Notes: generated from the letters alone by a model not told the origin. A stretch of 49,405 nucleotides of DNA from Stenocarpella maydis (GCA_002270565.1 NQMI01000219.1:1-49405); one strand, 5' to 3'. Positions 22,023-32,969 are shown, numbered from the stretch's first letter. Program-made: numbers and translations.

Positions 22023-23672
22023 TTATTTCTCGCGCGCCAGAATCATCTTCTCCCGCTCGCTCCGGCGCTTCTCGAACTGCTTCTTGCTGTGCTTCCTCTC
22101 GTTCTCCTCGCGCCTCTTGATCGACTTCAGCTCTTCGTTCTTGATCTCGCCGGCCTTCTTCACAACCTGGGGTATGTGCCTGTGCCGTTTGATGCGTCTG
22201 ATTTCGGGCCTGCGTTTACACCTCTCGGTCAGTTTCTCTTTAGGACCGAGATTTGCAGCCCACGCCTGCAGGGGCCCCCACGTAATGTCCATAGATCCCC
22301 CTCACAGGTGTTCCAAAGCCAGCTTGAGCCTAGGAACTCAAGCGGACTCTCGCATGCGCGTGGGATCTGAAATGCCAAGGGTCCCCAGAAGCAGCGCATG
22401 ACGAAAGCCAACCCCCCCCAAAAAAAAAATCGGGCAAAACTTACATGTGCGAAAAGCGTTCCACCAGCTTGGCATTGTACTCCTCGGCTTGTCGTTGCCT
22501 GGCGGATTTGACGCCCTCCCTCTTGGACGCATTCGCCCGCCACAACCTGATGTTGCCGTCATCCGACCCGGAGATTAGGTACTTGCCATCTGGCGTCCAC
22601 TTCGTAGCAAACACACGTTGCATTCTCTTGGTGTGGTAGATGTCGCGCGAGTGTCCTTGGTCACGGGCAAAGATCCTGATCGTCCTGTCATACGAAGCTG
22701 TCACGAGCTCCTCGCCAGTTGGCGAGAATTCCACGTCCATCGCGGCCTGCATTGACCGTCAGCAATCGTGCGTTCCGGGTTGAGTACAGGGCTGGTTAGC
22801 CAGGCGGACTTGGGTCGACTTACAGCAACATGTCCCTTCAGAACATTGAGTGCCCTGTCAAACTTCCGCACATCGAACACATAGCAGTTGTGGTCCTCGT
22901 TGGCCACGGCGAGGTTGAATGCCTCCATCGGGTTCCACGACACTGCGTTTGACGCGAACGTCAAGACGGTCTTAACCACCGGTGTTGAGAGCCGCACGTC
23001 CCAAACCACTATCGACCTGTCGGAGGCAGCTGAGGCCAGGACAGATTGCTCGACCTGGTTGAACTTGACCGCATTTATCGTGTCTGTGGCGTTGGGCCAG
23101 CTGTACTCTTCAGGCGCGCCCGAGATCCTCTCGAGGTCGTATATCTGGATATTGCTTCCCGATGAAGCGGCGAAGGCGTTCTTGGACCGGTGATGGCTGA
23201 GAGAAGTAAAGGCGCTCGCTCCCGTAAATGTAGTAAGGGGGGCGGAGTGGGCGGCGTTGGAGGGGTCGAAGAGGTGGATCTTGCGGTCAGTTCCGCAGGT
23301 GAGGAGCTTCTGGTCCCTCGTCCAGGCCAAGCCCTTGACGATATTCGCATGCGCGTTTACGTGCCACCGCTGCTCTCGGCTTTCCATGTCCCAGACCTTG
23401 ACCACGCCGTCACCTGAGCCGCTTGCCAGCATGTTGAGGGAGTTCGGGTCCTTGGCGAGCTGGTAGACCCCGTCCACGTGGCCCTGCCCGAGCTGGCAGA
23501 TGAAGGGCTGAGCGAACATCCTCTCCATCTTGACAGCGTTGAGTGCGCGCTTGTATTCTCGGGCCCGCTCGAAAGGGTGGACGCTGGCATCCATGTTTTT
23601 CGGCTGCTTCGCCACATCCGAGCCAGCTGGCTGGACAGCCGCTGTCGACCGGCTGAGGGCCTTGATCTTCAT
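22023..23672 (-). CDS. sof1: Sof1/DCAF13-like WD40 protein of the U3 snoRNP
   Basis: A 445-residue WD-repeat protein from exons 22824-23672, 22445-22746 and 22023-22209. The joins restore GHVA/AAMDVEFSPTG and ERFSHM/PEIRRIKRH. About seven WD repeats fill residues ~60-380, with clear repeat ends such as VKVWD, IVVWDVR and IRLW. The signature C-terminal tail is basic and helical (HRHIPQVVKK, ELKSIKRREENERKHSKKQ) and ends EKMILAREK. Sof1 is an essential part of the small-subunit processome; it works with U3 snoRNA in the nucleolus in 18S rRNA maturation. Length matches the family. The gene is divergent from RPN6, with a shared 437-base upstream region. Confidence 0.95.
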
Positions 23673-24109
23673 GATTGCTGGTTGTAGTTGAATGTGAACC
23701 GCAATCTCAGGAAACCTTCAAATGCAAGCTTTAGAAAAAAAAAAGTTGGTAGATGGGCTGCCGTTGCAAAAGACGGCAGAAGCGATAGGCGATAAGGAAT
23801 TGTGCTTAGCCAAGGCTGTGGGCCCACCCTTTACAAGGTGGGGAGGCCAAGTACCTAGGGCGGTACGTACATGCCAGTCTACTTTAGCGGCGGGCTGGTT
23901 TGCGCGTGCATGCGGCAACCTGGACGGAGCTTGGTTCAGCAACAGAGAGGCTGACTGGCCGCCGGAACTCAACGTCAACGCCAACACACGACCCCGTCGA
24001 CCTGCTTCGCAACCACAGTTTCCTCCCGCCCAACAGTCTCGAACTCCATCCCTACTCCACGCCAAGACAGAAAGGCAACCACGCCAATTTCAGATACCAA
24101 CGAGACACA
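23673..24109. promoter_or_regulatory. Shared upstream region of SOF1 and RPN6
   Basis: A 437-base divergent interval between the two start codons must contain both promoters. It has an A-rich run near 23733-23743 and a TACCTAGGGCGGTACGTAC near-palindrome around 23852-23870. I could not match a known binding site: no clear yeast-type PACE element is visible. Confidence 0.5.
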
Positions 24110-25508
24110 ATGGCGCAGGGAGATTCGGAGAGAGTGCGGGAGGCGCAGAAGCTCGCCTCCAGCGATCCCAAGAAGGCCGAGCAGATCTACAAGGACATCG
24201 TCTCAAAGCCACCATCCCTCACTGACGCTGCAGTACGGGAATATGAGACTGCTCTGGTCAGCCTGGGCGAGCTGTACCGGGACCAAAAGTCAGTTATTGC
24301 TGCGTGCTTGCCAGCTACAGTCCGGGAGATCGCTAACACCGCGAACAGAAACACCCAGGAGCTGGTTGAGCTCGTGACCAAGAGCCGCACTGTTCTTTCG
24401 TCTTTTGCCAAGGCAAAGACGGCAAAGCTAGGTATGTGCCTGGATGGGCCGCACCGAGTCTTACGGACTCGTCGTCGCTAATGCGCGTGCCTGCGCAACA
24501 GTCCGCCAACTTCTTGACCTCTTCCACGACATCCCCAACACGACCGACCTTCAGATTTCGACCACCAAGTCATGTATAGACTGGGCAACATCAGAGCGCC
24601 GAGGCTTCCTCCGACAGAGCCTTGAGACCCGTCTCGTCACCCTGTACATGGCCAAACAATCCTACTATGACGCCCTCACCCTCATCAACAGCCTGCTCCG
24701 CGAGCTGAAGCGGCTGGATGACAAGTTGGTGCTCGTGGAGGTGCAGCTCCTCGAGTCCAGGGTGTACCACGCGCTTGGAAACATTGCCAAGGCCCGCGCC
24801 GCCCTGACGAGTGCCCGCACATCCGCAGCTTCCGTCTACACCCCGCCCCTGCTCCAGGCAAACCTGGACATGCAGGCGGGCATGCTCCATGCCGAGGACA
24901 AGGACTTCACCACCGCGTACTCATACTTCATCGAGGCCCTGGACGGCTACTCCCAGCTCGACGAGACGGTAAAGGCGACGGCCGCCCTGCAGTACATGCT
25001 CCTGTGTAAGGTGATGCTGAACCAGGTCGACGACGTCAACCAGCTCATGAGCTCCAAGCAGGCCACCAAGTACGCGACCAAGTCGCTGGAGGCCATGAAG
25101 GCCATCGCGCGCGCGCACTCGAACAGGTCGCTGGACGAGTACGAGAGCGTGCTCGGCGCGTACCAGCGGGAGCTAGGCAGCGACGCCTTCATCCGGGGCC
25201 ACCTGCGACGGCTGTATGACGCCATGCTGGAGCAGAACCTGATCAAGGTGATCGAGCCCTTCTCGCGCGTCGAGATCGACCACGTCGCCAAGATGGTCAA
25301 GCTCAGCCCCGTTCAGGTCGAAGAGAAGCTGTCGCAGATGATCCTGGACAAGGTCATCATCGGCGTCCTGGACCAGGGTGCCGGGTGCCTGATCATTTAC
25401 GACGAAACGCACCGGGACCAGGCGTACGACTCCGCCCTGGCGACCATCGAGAAGCTGAGCAACGTGGTCGACGTGCTCTACACGAACCAGGCGTCGATGC
25501 TGGAGTAG
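24110..25508 (+). CDS. rpn6: 26S proteasome lid subunit Rpn6 (PSMD11)
   Basis: A 422-residue protein from exons 24110-24288, 24349-24431 and 24502-25508. The joins restore YRDQK/NTQELVELV and KAKTAKL/VRQLLDLF. Intron 1 has a weaker GTCAGT donor, but the reading across it is exact. Rpn6 is a lid scaffold that clamps the 19S regulatory particle to the 20S core. Helical TPR-like repeats cover most of the protein, including the conserved ISTTKSCIDWATSERRGFLRQSLE block. The C-terminal PCI domain (~residues 290-390) includes KVIEPFSRVEIDHVAKMVKLS and the winged-helix strand KVIIGVLDQGAGCLIIYDE. Length agrees with fungal Rpn6. It is convergent with the AT-hook gene. Confidence 0.96.
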
Positions 25509-25864
25509 CCGGGTCGAGGTTACGGGCTCCAGTGTAATATCAACATGATAGAAGATCACCGGTGATTAAATAAACACACTTGTGGCGAACCATAAATACG
25601 TGTATTCATCTTCTCCATGATACGAAATTTGATGACCAGAGTGACCATCCGACGCCGATTGCAAATCCACTGTACAATCTGATGCTATGTTGTAGGTTTG
25701 GCTTGTCTTTCAAACCGGGGTATCCTGCACAATAATCCCTTGCCATCCATCCCCACCATTCCGTCCCAAACAACGGCAGTTGGGGGGCTATGCAACATCA
25801 TCTAACCTATGCTCATCATCATGAAAAGTCCATAGTACAAGACAGACAAAGAAAAGTAGAAGAA
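25509..25864. other. Convergent 3' region of RPN6 and the AT-hook gene
   Basis: An AATAAA-type signal (ATTAAATAAACA) at about 25563-25574 is a plausible polyadenylation signal for RPN6. Nothing else is seen. Confidence 0.5.
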
Positions 25865-28800
25865 TCATCGTCTCCTGGGCACCAGCCCTTGCCTCCTCCT
25901 CTGCTCCCCCACGATCAGGGAGAACAGCCGCTTGGCAAGCGCGTCCTCGGGCCAGCCGCCGACCTCTCTCTTGAAGGCGTCGACGATGTCGAGGTGCCAC
26001 TGCTCCAGCGACATCCTATCGCCCTGCGACGTGACCATCTTGCCGAGCAGCGAGCTCGACGCGCGCTTCCTGGGCGAGGCCATGACAGCGTCGCTGTGCC
26101 GGAGCTGGAAGTCGAGGACGTTGCGCCTGTACGATTGCAAGAGCTCATCCATCAGGAGCCAGTGCCTCTTGGTCCACTTGGTCTGGGATAGGGGGGAGTC
26201 GGCCTGCTCTTCTTGCTGCTGCTGGCGCTGCTGCTGGCCGTGGTTCAGGTGCCGGAGGCGCGGGGAGGAGCGGATGTAGGATTTGAGGGCCGACGGCTGG
26301 TTCTCCTTGCCTCTTGGTGAGCGACGCGGTGAGAGCGAAGGAGGGCGGCCGAGAGTGCTGGGTCTCATGCCTTGGGGTCCGGTCCGGGCCTGACCTTGTG
26401 CCACTGTGGAGAGGGTGCTGCTCGTAAACTCCACCACGCGTCCAGGCGTCTTTGGTTTCAGCGGAGATCTCAAGCAAGACTTTGCGGGTGACATGGCCGG
26501 TTCAGGAAGTTGTTTCAGCGTGGGGGCTTCAAATGAGGACTCTTCGGGTTCTACAGGGGTGCTAGGTCGCTCAATCGCCTGGGGCGAGCTCGGGTGTTCG
26601 TCGCTGATCGGATCCGAGAGTTGCAGACGTTCCGTCGGTGCTCGAGACGATGACACTTCCCAGTTTTCGAACAGTGCTGCGTCGTTCTGACTAGGGCGAG
26701 GAGCAAGACGCTGCTGCGGAAGGCGCGGCCGCTCTGGTGTAGGCTCGGACGACAAGTGGCCTGTCGCATCTTGCCAAAGTTGCTGCTCAGCTGCCGGGGC
26801 TGGTGATGGCAGCTCTTCCGAGACCCCGCTGTCCGACGATGCCTGCCAACGGGGCGGGCCTTGGGCATGTTGGGTCTCGTATGGTGTTCCTGACAGAGTA
26901 GCCCGAGCGGCATGACCCTCATGTGACTTCTCAGCCATGGATCTGGCTTTTGATGCTGTCCTAGCCCTTCGTTCCCGCTCCCTTTCTATGAAGTTGGGAG
27001 ATGACGAGAAGAAGCCCGACAGATCGGCTTTCCTTGGCCGTTGCTGTTGCTGTTGTGTGGGCTTCTTCGCGGACGGCTGGGTGGAAGTCCCACTATCCAA
27101 ATCAACGAGTGAGTAGTCCTCCAGGCCCTCGGGAATGTCTTGGGGAACGCCACGGATCGACTGCTTGAAAGCCGGGCTCCTGCCTGGAGGCAGGGTCTGT
27201 GAGATAGTGCTTCTTGTGCCCCAATCAATAGATAAACCACTTCTCGCAAAGGCGTTGAACGACTCGTTAATAGATTCATTCGCCCGCCTTTGAGCTGTCG
27301 GAGAGGAAGCCGTCCTGTCTGCCTCGATGGCCCAGACGTCATCCTCATCAGACGCATCCCCATCTAGTGGCGCCTCGTCAAGCTGCATTGCATCTTCTGA
27401 GGGACGCCCCTGGGTCTCATCCCCGTGACTGGCTCTTTCGCCGTGAGACTGCGGGTGTTGATAGCTCCTGTCATCCGACGCTTGATCTTCGGTTGGCTGC
27501 AGAAGAGTGTCATCGGTCCGTGGTTCTCCCGGTGGGTGGTGCGCAGCGGTACGTCCTGTCCTTGCGTCCGCGGCTCCATCACCTCCTATGACAGATTCGG
27601 AATGCCCTCGACCCAGGATAACCTCCGACTCGAGTAGACTGGGTTTCTGCGACCTCTGACCTCTCCAGTTACTGCTTAGCCCTCGAGGTGCAGGGTCTCC
27701 TGACAAGCTTCTGTCGTCCGCTTCTCCTAGGGTCGCTCTTGTGACACTGGCCCTGCTGCTATGCACACTGCCTTCGCGTGATACCTGTCTGATCCGCTGC
27801 ATGAAAGCAGAGTTGCGAGCACTGCCACCTCGGTCCTTAGTTGGGGAGGACGGGCCAAACGGGTCCTCCCAGGTCTGCGTGACATTAACCTGGGGAGAAG
27901 TGATCCTCTTTGCGCCTTCTGTGACAAGGCTTTTCAGATGGCTGAGTGAGAAAAGAGACTGAGCCCACGTGCTCTTTGGTGATTGAGGGGGGGGCGGGGG
28001 GTTCTGCAATGTGGTATTGGAAGACGTATCCCTGTGCGCAGCCTCTTCATCCGAGGGTGCGTCTGGGCTAGACTTCCTCACGGAACCTTTGAAGGGGCTT
28101 CCCAGGACACTGCTTCTCGCGGACGGTGAGGGGGGGTCAGACAAGATATTCTGCAGTCTCTCGCCAACTCGCATGATCGGGGAGAGGAACGGTCGGTGGC
28201 CAGCTGTTTGGGAGGGGAATGTTGCGGTATTTGCCTCCCTTGCTTGAGCGGGTTGGAGGTGGATTGCGGGCGGTCGGTTCGCGGGCGTGTCCGAGCTTCG
28301 GCGCGAGTCTTGTATTGGTCGCTCATCCTCTTGGTCGTACGTTGTGATCTCTGGCGGGGACGATCCTATCTCATCACCATTACCGTCAAATACATTTTGC
28401 TCTTCCTGGGATTGAATCTTCGCGGTAATTTCTTGATTGCTGGAGGAAGTCGGCTCATCTGGAGGAGTCAACAAACGGTTGGAGTCTGAACGAGAGCGAG
28501 TGGAATGGGGTGGCGAACTCTGCTGCGTGGCCTGGCTGGGCCGTCTCCCGGATTGGGCCGAGCGGGAGGCAGAACGTTGGAGGAAGTCGCTGTTGTCAAG
28601 CTGGCCACGGCAAGGTTGTCCGGGCGGCGATTTTGGGCTTCCAGAAATATTGCTCTTCTGGGAATCGCTCGGGTTGATCTCTTGATCGCAACCCACCTCC
28701 GGCGCCGGGCCTGGAACGGCTACGATAGCCATGCTGAGCTCATCTCCACTCGGACTCCTTGCAGGTTGGGGGATATCCTGAGGCTCCACGGCGGCAAAGA

Positions 28801-30763
28801 CTTCATCCGGTATGTCGGAGAAGGAATTGTCATCGGCATTGAGTTCGTCGGAACTCCTTCCTGCGAGATGTTTGTCACCCTGTGCAAGCTTCCGCTGGGC
28901 ACGAGGTTGTGTGCTCTCTTGCAGTAACTCCGGTGTAGCGTCCTCAAGTGGAAGCCTTGCCCTGGGAGGCTGTAAGGGGCTCTCGGTAGATTGCCTACGT
29001 CGGGACTGTGGCATTTGGTCTCTCTGCGGAGAGCTTCGTTCCCTCTCGGGAGGCATGCTATGTGTCCTTCCCGGTTCCACGCCAGCAGACACTACAGCAG
29101 GTGTGTGCTCTCGGGATCCGAGCAGGTCGACATCGTCATTCTCATCGTCCGTCACGTCCATCTTTTGTCTCAGCGATTCTAGGGTCCTGTTGATCAGCAA
29201 GCTTGTTGTCTCCCCAATCTCGGGCTGGTCTGATGTTGGTGCTCCCCTATTTCCTTGGAAATAAGGCATCGACTCAATACCAATCATGGTAAAAGTATCC
29301 GGGTCCACAGTGTCGACCGGAGCATCCTCACTTCTAGCGGGTTGGAAGCTGCGATGAGACTCTGTATCACTTCTCTCATCGATATCCATCGTAGGAGCAT
29401 AGTCATGCGACTCCCCGGGTAAATGTCCCTGATCCTCCAGTTCCATGGGCACACGCCTGGCATGTCGCGAGGCCCTGGGTGTCGTCTCGCTGTGATGCGA
29501 TTGCATATCGCTCCCGTCATCACGATCCAGCATCGGCGCATAATTATCGGACTCACCGGGCAGAGGACCTTGATCCTCCAGCTCCAGGGCTTCGTGTTCG
29601 GTTTGCGCATCAGGGAATGCAGGCCCACTGTGGTGTGAGCCCACGTCACTTCTATCATCAAAGTCCATCATGGGCGCGAAGTCGCCGGACTCGCCAGGAA
29701 GCGGTCCTTGATCTTCCAACTCAGAATGATGCTGTTCGTAGTCGGTTTCACCAAGTGGCTCAAGAGATCCCATCGCCTGTTCTGCCGAGGAGAGGTGCGG
29801 GCCGCGGGGCGAGTCTGATAGCTGCGCCAGGAAAGGGTCGTCCTCGTTATCCTCATCATGGTACGTAGCGCCTCCATCTTCAGTAGTTTTCTCGAGCGAG
29901 ACTTGCTGGCCGGCGTCGTCTGCCCTTTGCAAAACCGGTCGGTCGTGGCCCTGGAACGGAGCTAGATCAATGCCAGCTGAGGTGAGCTCGTCTGTTTCAT
30001 CCGCCTGGATCGACTTTTGGCGTTTCCGCCCTGGTTCCTTAGCTACTGGAGCTTCTGACGGGGCGTAGCTATCCTGGTATGTAGGTGCATCATCCGCCTT
30101 ACGCTTGCGCGGCCTGCCTCTTTTCCTTGCGGGGGTCGGCTTTTCTATCGTCGTGGGTGCTTCTGATCGCATGGCATCGCTGCCAGGGACGAGTGTGCCT
30201 CGTTGTTTCCGTGTAGCCTTGGGTGTCGGGGTGCCTTTCTTCTTCCTCTTGGCAGCAGCAGCAGCCGCCGGTGTTCCAGGCCTGGAAGATGAGCGTCTGC
30301 GCCTGCGTGGTGACGGCTCGCCTTCATCGTCCGTCAAGCCTCTGAGTGGCACGGTCGTCGTGGTCGTTCGCACTCCCCGACGCGGGCTCGGTTGGGGAGT
30401 TGGTGACCCAAACAGGCGTCGCCTCACATTCGCGCCTCCAGCGCCGGTACCGCCCTGCCGCGTTATGGGGTTGCCATCCGGCCCAGCCTCCACCGTGACG
30501 TAAATTGTCTGAGTGGTTATCTCGTCGCCAACATCGAGGGCAAACATGCGCTTCCTAGGCGATGTCCCGGGAATCGCGGAGAATCGAGAGGAGACGGCGC
30601 TCTGAAACAGGCGACGCGTCGTGGAAGGAGGTGGTGGCGCGACGGAGCCGGGCGGGATCACTATCGACTCGTCGCCCAAAGGGTCGGGCGACGAGGGTAA
30701 CTCGATCTCGAAGCCCGACATATCGGCGATATCTCGATATGATCGCCGGCGATGCCTCGACAT
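25865..30763 (-). CDS. Large AT-hook protein, mostly disordered
   Basis: A single uninterrupted frame of 1,632 residues from the ATG at 30763. The frame is open to 31117, and another ATG lies 14 codons in at 30721, so the start is not certain. An AT-hook (KRGRPRKRK, residues ~214-222) sits in a basic, Ser/Pro-rich N-terminus and suggests binding to the minor groove of AT-rich DNA in the nucleus. Residues ~346-480 contain three tandem repeats of about 46 residues, each opening ELEDQG(P/H)LPGES. The middle is low in complexity and rich in Ser-Pro and Arg-Ser, suiting phosphorylation. The last ~110 residues look folded (WTKRHWLLMDELLQ ... WHLDIVDAFKREVGGWPE) and are probably the conserved functional block. 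I do not recognise a named family; a chromatin or chromosome-structure role is only an inference. Confidence 0.85.
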   Translation of the reverse strand: MSRHRRRSYRDIADMSGFEIELPSSPDPLGDESIVIPPGSVAPPPPSTTRRLFQSAVSSRFSAIPGTSPRKRMFALDVGDEITTQTIYVTVEAGPDGNPITRQGGTGAGGANVRRRLFGSPTPQPSPRRGVRTTTTTVPLRGLTDDEGEPSPRRRRRSSSRPGTPAAAAAAKRKKKGTPTPKATRKQRGTLVPGSDAMRSEAPTTIEKPTPARKRGRPRKRKADDAPTYQDSYAPSEAPVAKEPGRKRQKSIQADETDELTSAGIDLAPFQGHDRPVLQRADDAGQQVSLEKTTEDGGATYHDEDNEDDPFLAQLSDSPRGPHLSSAEQAMGSLEPLGETDYEQHHSELEDQGPLPGESGDFAPMMDFDDRSDVGSHHSGPAFPDAQTEHEALELEDQGPLPGESDNYAPMLDRDDGSDMQSHHSETTPRASRHARRVPMELEDQGHLPGESHDYAPTMDIDERSDTESHRSFQPARSEDAPVDTVDPDTFTMIGIESMPYFQGNRGAPTSDQPEIGETTSLLINRTLESLRQKMDVTDDENDDVDLLGSREHTPAVVSAGVEPGRTHSMPPERERSSPQRDQMPQSRRRQSTESPLQPPRARLPLEDATPELLQESTQPRAQRKLAQGDKHLAGRSSDELNADDNSFSDIPDEVFAAVEPQDIPQPARSPSGDELSMAIVAVPGPAPEVGCDQEINPSDSQKSNISGSPKSPPGQPCRGQLDNSDFLQRSASRSAQSGRRPSQATQQSSPPHSTRSRSDSNRLLTPPDEPTSSSNQEITAKIQSQEEQNVFDGNGDEIGSSPPEITTYDQEDERPIQDSRRSSDTPANRPPAIHLQPAQAREANTATFPSQTAGHRPFLSPIMRVGERLQNILSDPPSPSARSSVLGSPFKGSVRKSSPDAPSDEEAAHRDTSSNTTLQNPPPPPQSPKSTWAQSLFSLSHLKSLVTEGAKRITSPQVNVTQTWEDPFGPSSPTKDRGGSARNSAFMQRIRQVSREGSVHSSRASVTRATLGEADDRSLSGDPAPRGLSSNWRGQRSQKPSLLESEVILGRGHSESVIGGDGAADARTGRTAAHHPPGEPRTDDTLLQPTEDQASDDRSYQHPQSHGERASHGDETQGRPSEDAMQLDEAPLDGDASDEDDVWAIEADRTASSPTAQRRANESINESFNAFARSGLSIDWGTRSTISQTLPPGRSPAFKQSIRGVPQDIPEGLEDYSLVDLDSGTSTQPSAKKPTQQQQQRPRKADLSGFFSSSPNFIERERERRARTASKARSMAEKSHEGHAARATLSGTPYETQHAQGPPRWQASSDSGVSEELPSPAPAAEQQLWQDATGHLSSEPTPERPRLPQQRLAPRPSQNDAALFENWEVSSSRAPTERLQLSDPISDEHPSSPQAIERPSTPVEPEESSFEAPTLKQLPEPAMSPAKSCLRSPLKPKTPGRVVEFTSSTLSTVAQGQARTGPQGMRPSTLGRPPSLSPRRSPRGKENQPSALKSYIRSSPRLRHLNHGQQQRQQQQEEQADSPLSQTKWTKRHWLLMDELLQSYRRNVLDFQLRHSDAVMASPRKRASSSLLGKMVTSQGDRMSLEQWHLDIVDAFKREVGGWPEDALAKRLFSLIVGEQRRRQGLVPRRR
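29377..29727 (-). repeat. Three ~46-codon tandem repeats inside the AT-hook gene
   Basis: Read on the minus strand, three copies start near 29727, 29590 and 29450. Each encodes ELEDQG(P/H)LPGES followed by an acidic (D/N)YAPM.D.D(D/E).SD stretch and a His/Ser-rich linker. The period is about 137-141 bases. Codons differ between copies, so the duplication is not recent. Confidence 0.85.
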
Positions 30764-31921
30764 ACAATGCGCATTTGGAAGGATCAAGATGCAGCAAAGA
30801 GGTAGCAAGTAAAGAAAGGGTCTCAGTGCCCGTGATTGTGACGCGTTGTTTCCACGGAGACGGTGCGAATGGCGTGGGCGTTGGGCGTGCGCCTGGGCGC
30901 GCGTGGGCGAGCTCAGTCGAGGGTCTGAATTGCTTGGCAGGTAAGGCTCACGATTCATGGGACCGCTCGAAGCTCGTGCCACGCCTTGTTTACACCCGCT
31001 GCCCTCTGCCCGCAGTACATAGACTTTGCTGGCTGGGTTGCCAGGGGCCCCAATTTCTAGCCGTGTCGCGGGCAGGGTTACCTGGGTACAATACCTGGGT
31101 ACATTGGTACCCTGCACCTTGACAGTATGGCAGTCTGGTTCTTCACTAACCTGTAGGGAGTACTACGTACCGCATAGTACAGACTGTATACTAGCCGAAA
31201 GCAGACCCTGGGCGGTTGCCCATGTTCTGTTGCTGGTGAAGATGAGAGGCGGAATGATCTTCCTCACTTGGTCAGCAAGCCATCGACATCGACTAGTGTA
31301 CTGCTGGTCGATAATCCGGGGCAAAAAGAACATTCTAAAGATCCCCGTCTCACAAGCTCTTTTACAATAGGACATAAGCCTCAAACCACGCTTGGGGGCG
31401 TGGGTGCATCCATTTTCCTGTAGCCTACTGTCATTTCTAATACCACCTGCAGATGAGCCCCATTGGCGATTGAGTAATCATCGTCCATACTACATCGTCA
31501 TATTGTATTAGTCAAATATCGCCCTTCTGCGGTAGAGTCCGACATTTCTCCATCCTCGAGCTCCCATGAGGCGCACTTGACAATGACGTGATCAACTCTG
31601 CTGCAAGATGGACGAGCAACTCATATTCAGACAAGGGCTGGATTTACATGGCCGATTTGTAAGACCCAGTGTGAAGCTTCACGTATATATTCTATCCATG
31701 TCTACCTACCGTTTGGCTCGTCCTTTTGATATCCTTCAGTAGAACCATCAAGTCAACATCGCCATTGGCATCTTGGTTTGACCATCATTTTCCAATCCAG
31801 CCTCTGCTAGATATAATTCTCCTTAAATACCCACCCTGAACTGTCATATACGGTACTTTCCACAATTCCTCCTCATTGTTCACCAGTGCCCATCCGCGAG
31901 CAAGTCCATATATACCCAACA
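30764..31921. promoter_or_regulatory. Divergent upstream region, AT-hook gene and AsaB-like gene
   Basis: Some 1.16 kb between two start codons facing away from each other. GTACC/GGTACC-rich short repeats occur at 31077-31110 (ACCTGGGTACAATACCTGGGTACATTGGTACC). No gene is recognised. Confidence 0.45.
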
Positions 31922-32773
31922 ATGGCTGTCACATCATACGTTCCCCGTGGTACGGTTACGGCAAAGCTAAACTACTTCACCCCGCCAGCCGATGGCTCCA
32001 AGCCGTTCAACCACGTCGATGACCCGCCAGAGGGCCTACCGCAGCGTAACTTCACAGACGAGGTTGTCGAGACTGTCATCCACGACATCAGAGGGATCGA
32101 GGCCGACTATAACCTAGATAAGGATGCGTTCCAGGTTATCCAGAACGTCCCAGAGTCCAAGGAGAAGGACTTCACCGACGACGCTTCCATCCAGGCCAAC
32201 TACTATCCAGAGGTCGAGGAGCTCCTGCTGAAGAACATCCCCGGCGCGAACAGGGTCGTCTTCTTCGACCACACCATCCGCCGCGCGGACCCCAGTGCGA
32301 AGCGGGTGCCCGTGAACAGGACCCACATCGACCAGACCCCCGCGTCCGCGGAGATGCGCGTCAGGAGGCACCTCGGCGACGAGGCCGAGAAGCTGCTGCA
32401 CGGCAGGTACCGCATCATCAACGTATGGCGCCCGCTGAACAAGAAGCCCGTCGAGTCGTACCCGCTGGCCTTCGCGTCCTCGTACAGCGTCGACGATGCG
32501 GACGTCATCCCTGTTGAGCACCGGTACAACAGCGGGTACACGGGCTTCACGGCTGCCATCCGGGCCAACCCCAAACAGAGGTGGAATTATCTGAGCGGCA
32601 TGACTGGTGATGAGCGCTTGCTGCTGGAGTGCTTTGATAGCGATGCGCTGAAGGAGGGCTCCAATGTCCGAGGGGGCAGGGTGCCCCATACAGCCTTCGA
32701 GGATCCAAGGACGCACCCCGATGCAGAGGGCCGCGAGAGCATCGAGGTCAGGACACTAGTGTTTGGGCCATGA
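31922..32773 (+). CDS. AsaB/GA4-desaturase-family oxidoreductase (CmcJ/NvfI-like)
   Basis: An intronless gene for 283 residues, starting at the ATG before AVTSYVPRG; an in-frame ATG 12 codons upstream is less likely. The opening block (TAKLNYFTPPADGSKPF) is typical of this fungal family. Members resemble non-haem Fe(II)/2-oxoglutarate-type hydroxylases or desaturases and often act in secondary metabolism (AsaB, TropC-neighbour and CmcJ types). Candidate metal ligands are H135-x-D137 (NRTHIDQTP) and distal H256 (RVPHTAFEDP); the final RESIEVR (271-277) would carry the basic residue for the co-substrate. Surrounding conserved blocks (FFDHTIRR, YRIINVWRPL, HRYNSGYTGFTAA) are complete, so it should be functional. 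No polyketide, peptide or terpene synthase is nearby, so the pathway is unknown. It is convergent with the Sds3-like gene. Confidence 0.88.
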   Translation: MAVTSYVPRGTVTAKLNYFTPPADGSKPFNHVDDPPEGLPQRNFTDEVVETVIHDIRGIEADYNLDKDAFQVIQNVPESKEKDFTDDASIQANYYPEVEELLLKNIPGANRVVFFDHTIRRADPSAKRVPVNRTHIDQTPASAEMRVRRHLGDEAEKLLHGRYRIINVWRPLNKKPVESYPLAFASSYSVDDADVIPVEHRYNSGYTGFTAAIRANPKQRWNYLSGMTGDERLLLECFDSDALKEGSNVRGGRVPHTAFEDPRTHPDAEGRESIEVRTLVFGP

Positions 32774-32969
32774 AGGGTCGTACAGCGACAGCATGACATG
32801 GATAAAGCCATAGCAGACTCATTCTGATAATGACGGGGAGCACGGTCGGTTTTGGTAAGGAACGCATCTAATTCTATCAATGCAGTATCTTCATGGGTAT
32901 AATAAGCCCCCCGCTGTTTGCTTGATGTCTGTGTGTTGCTCTCTCAACTGTCCCGAGCAAGTATGACAC

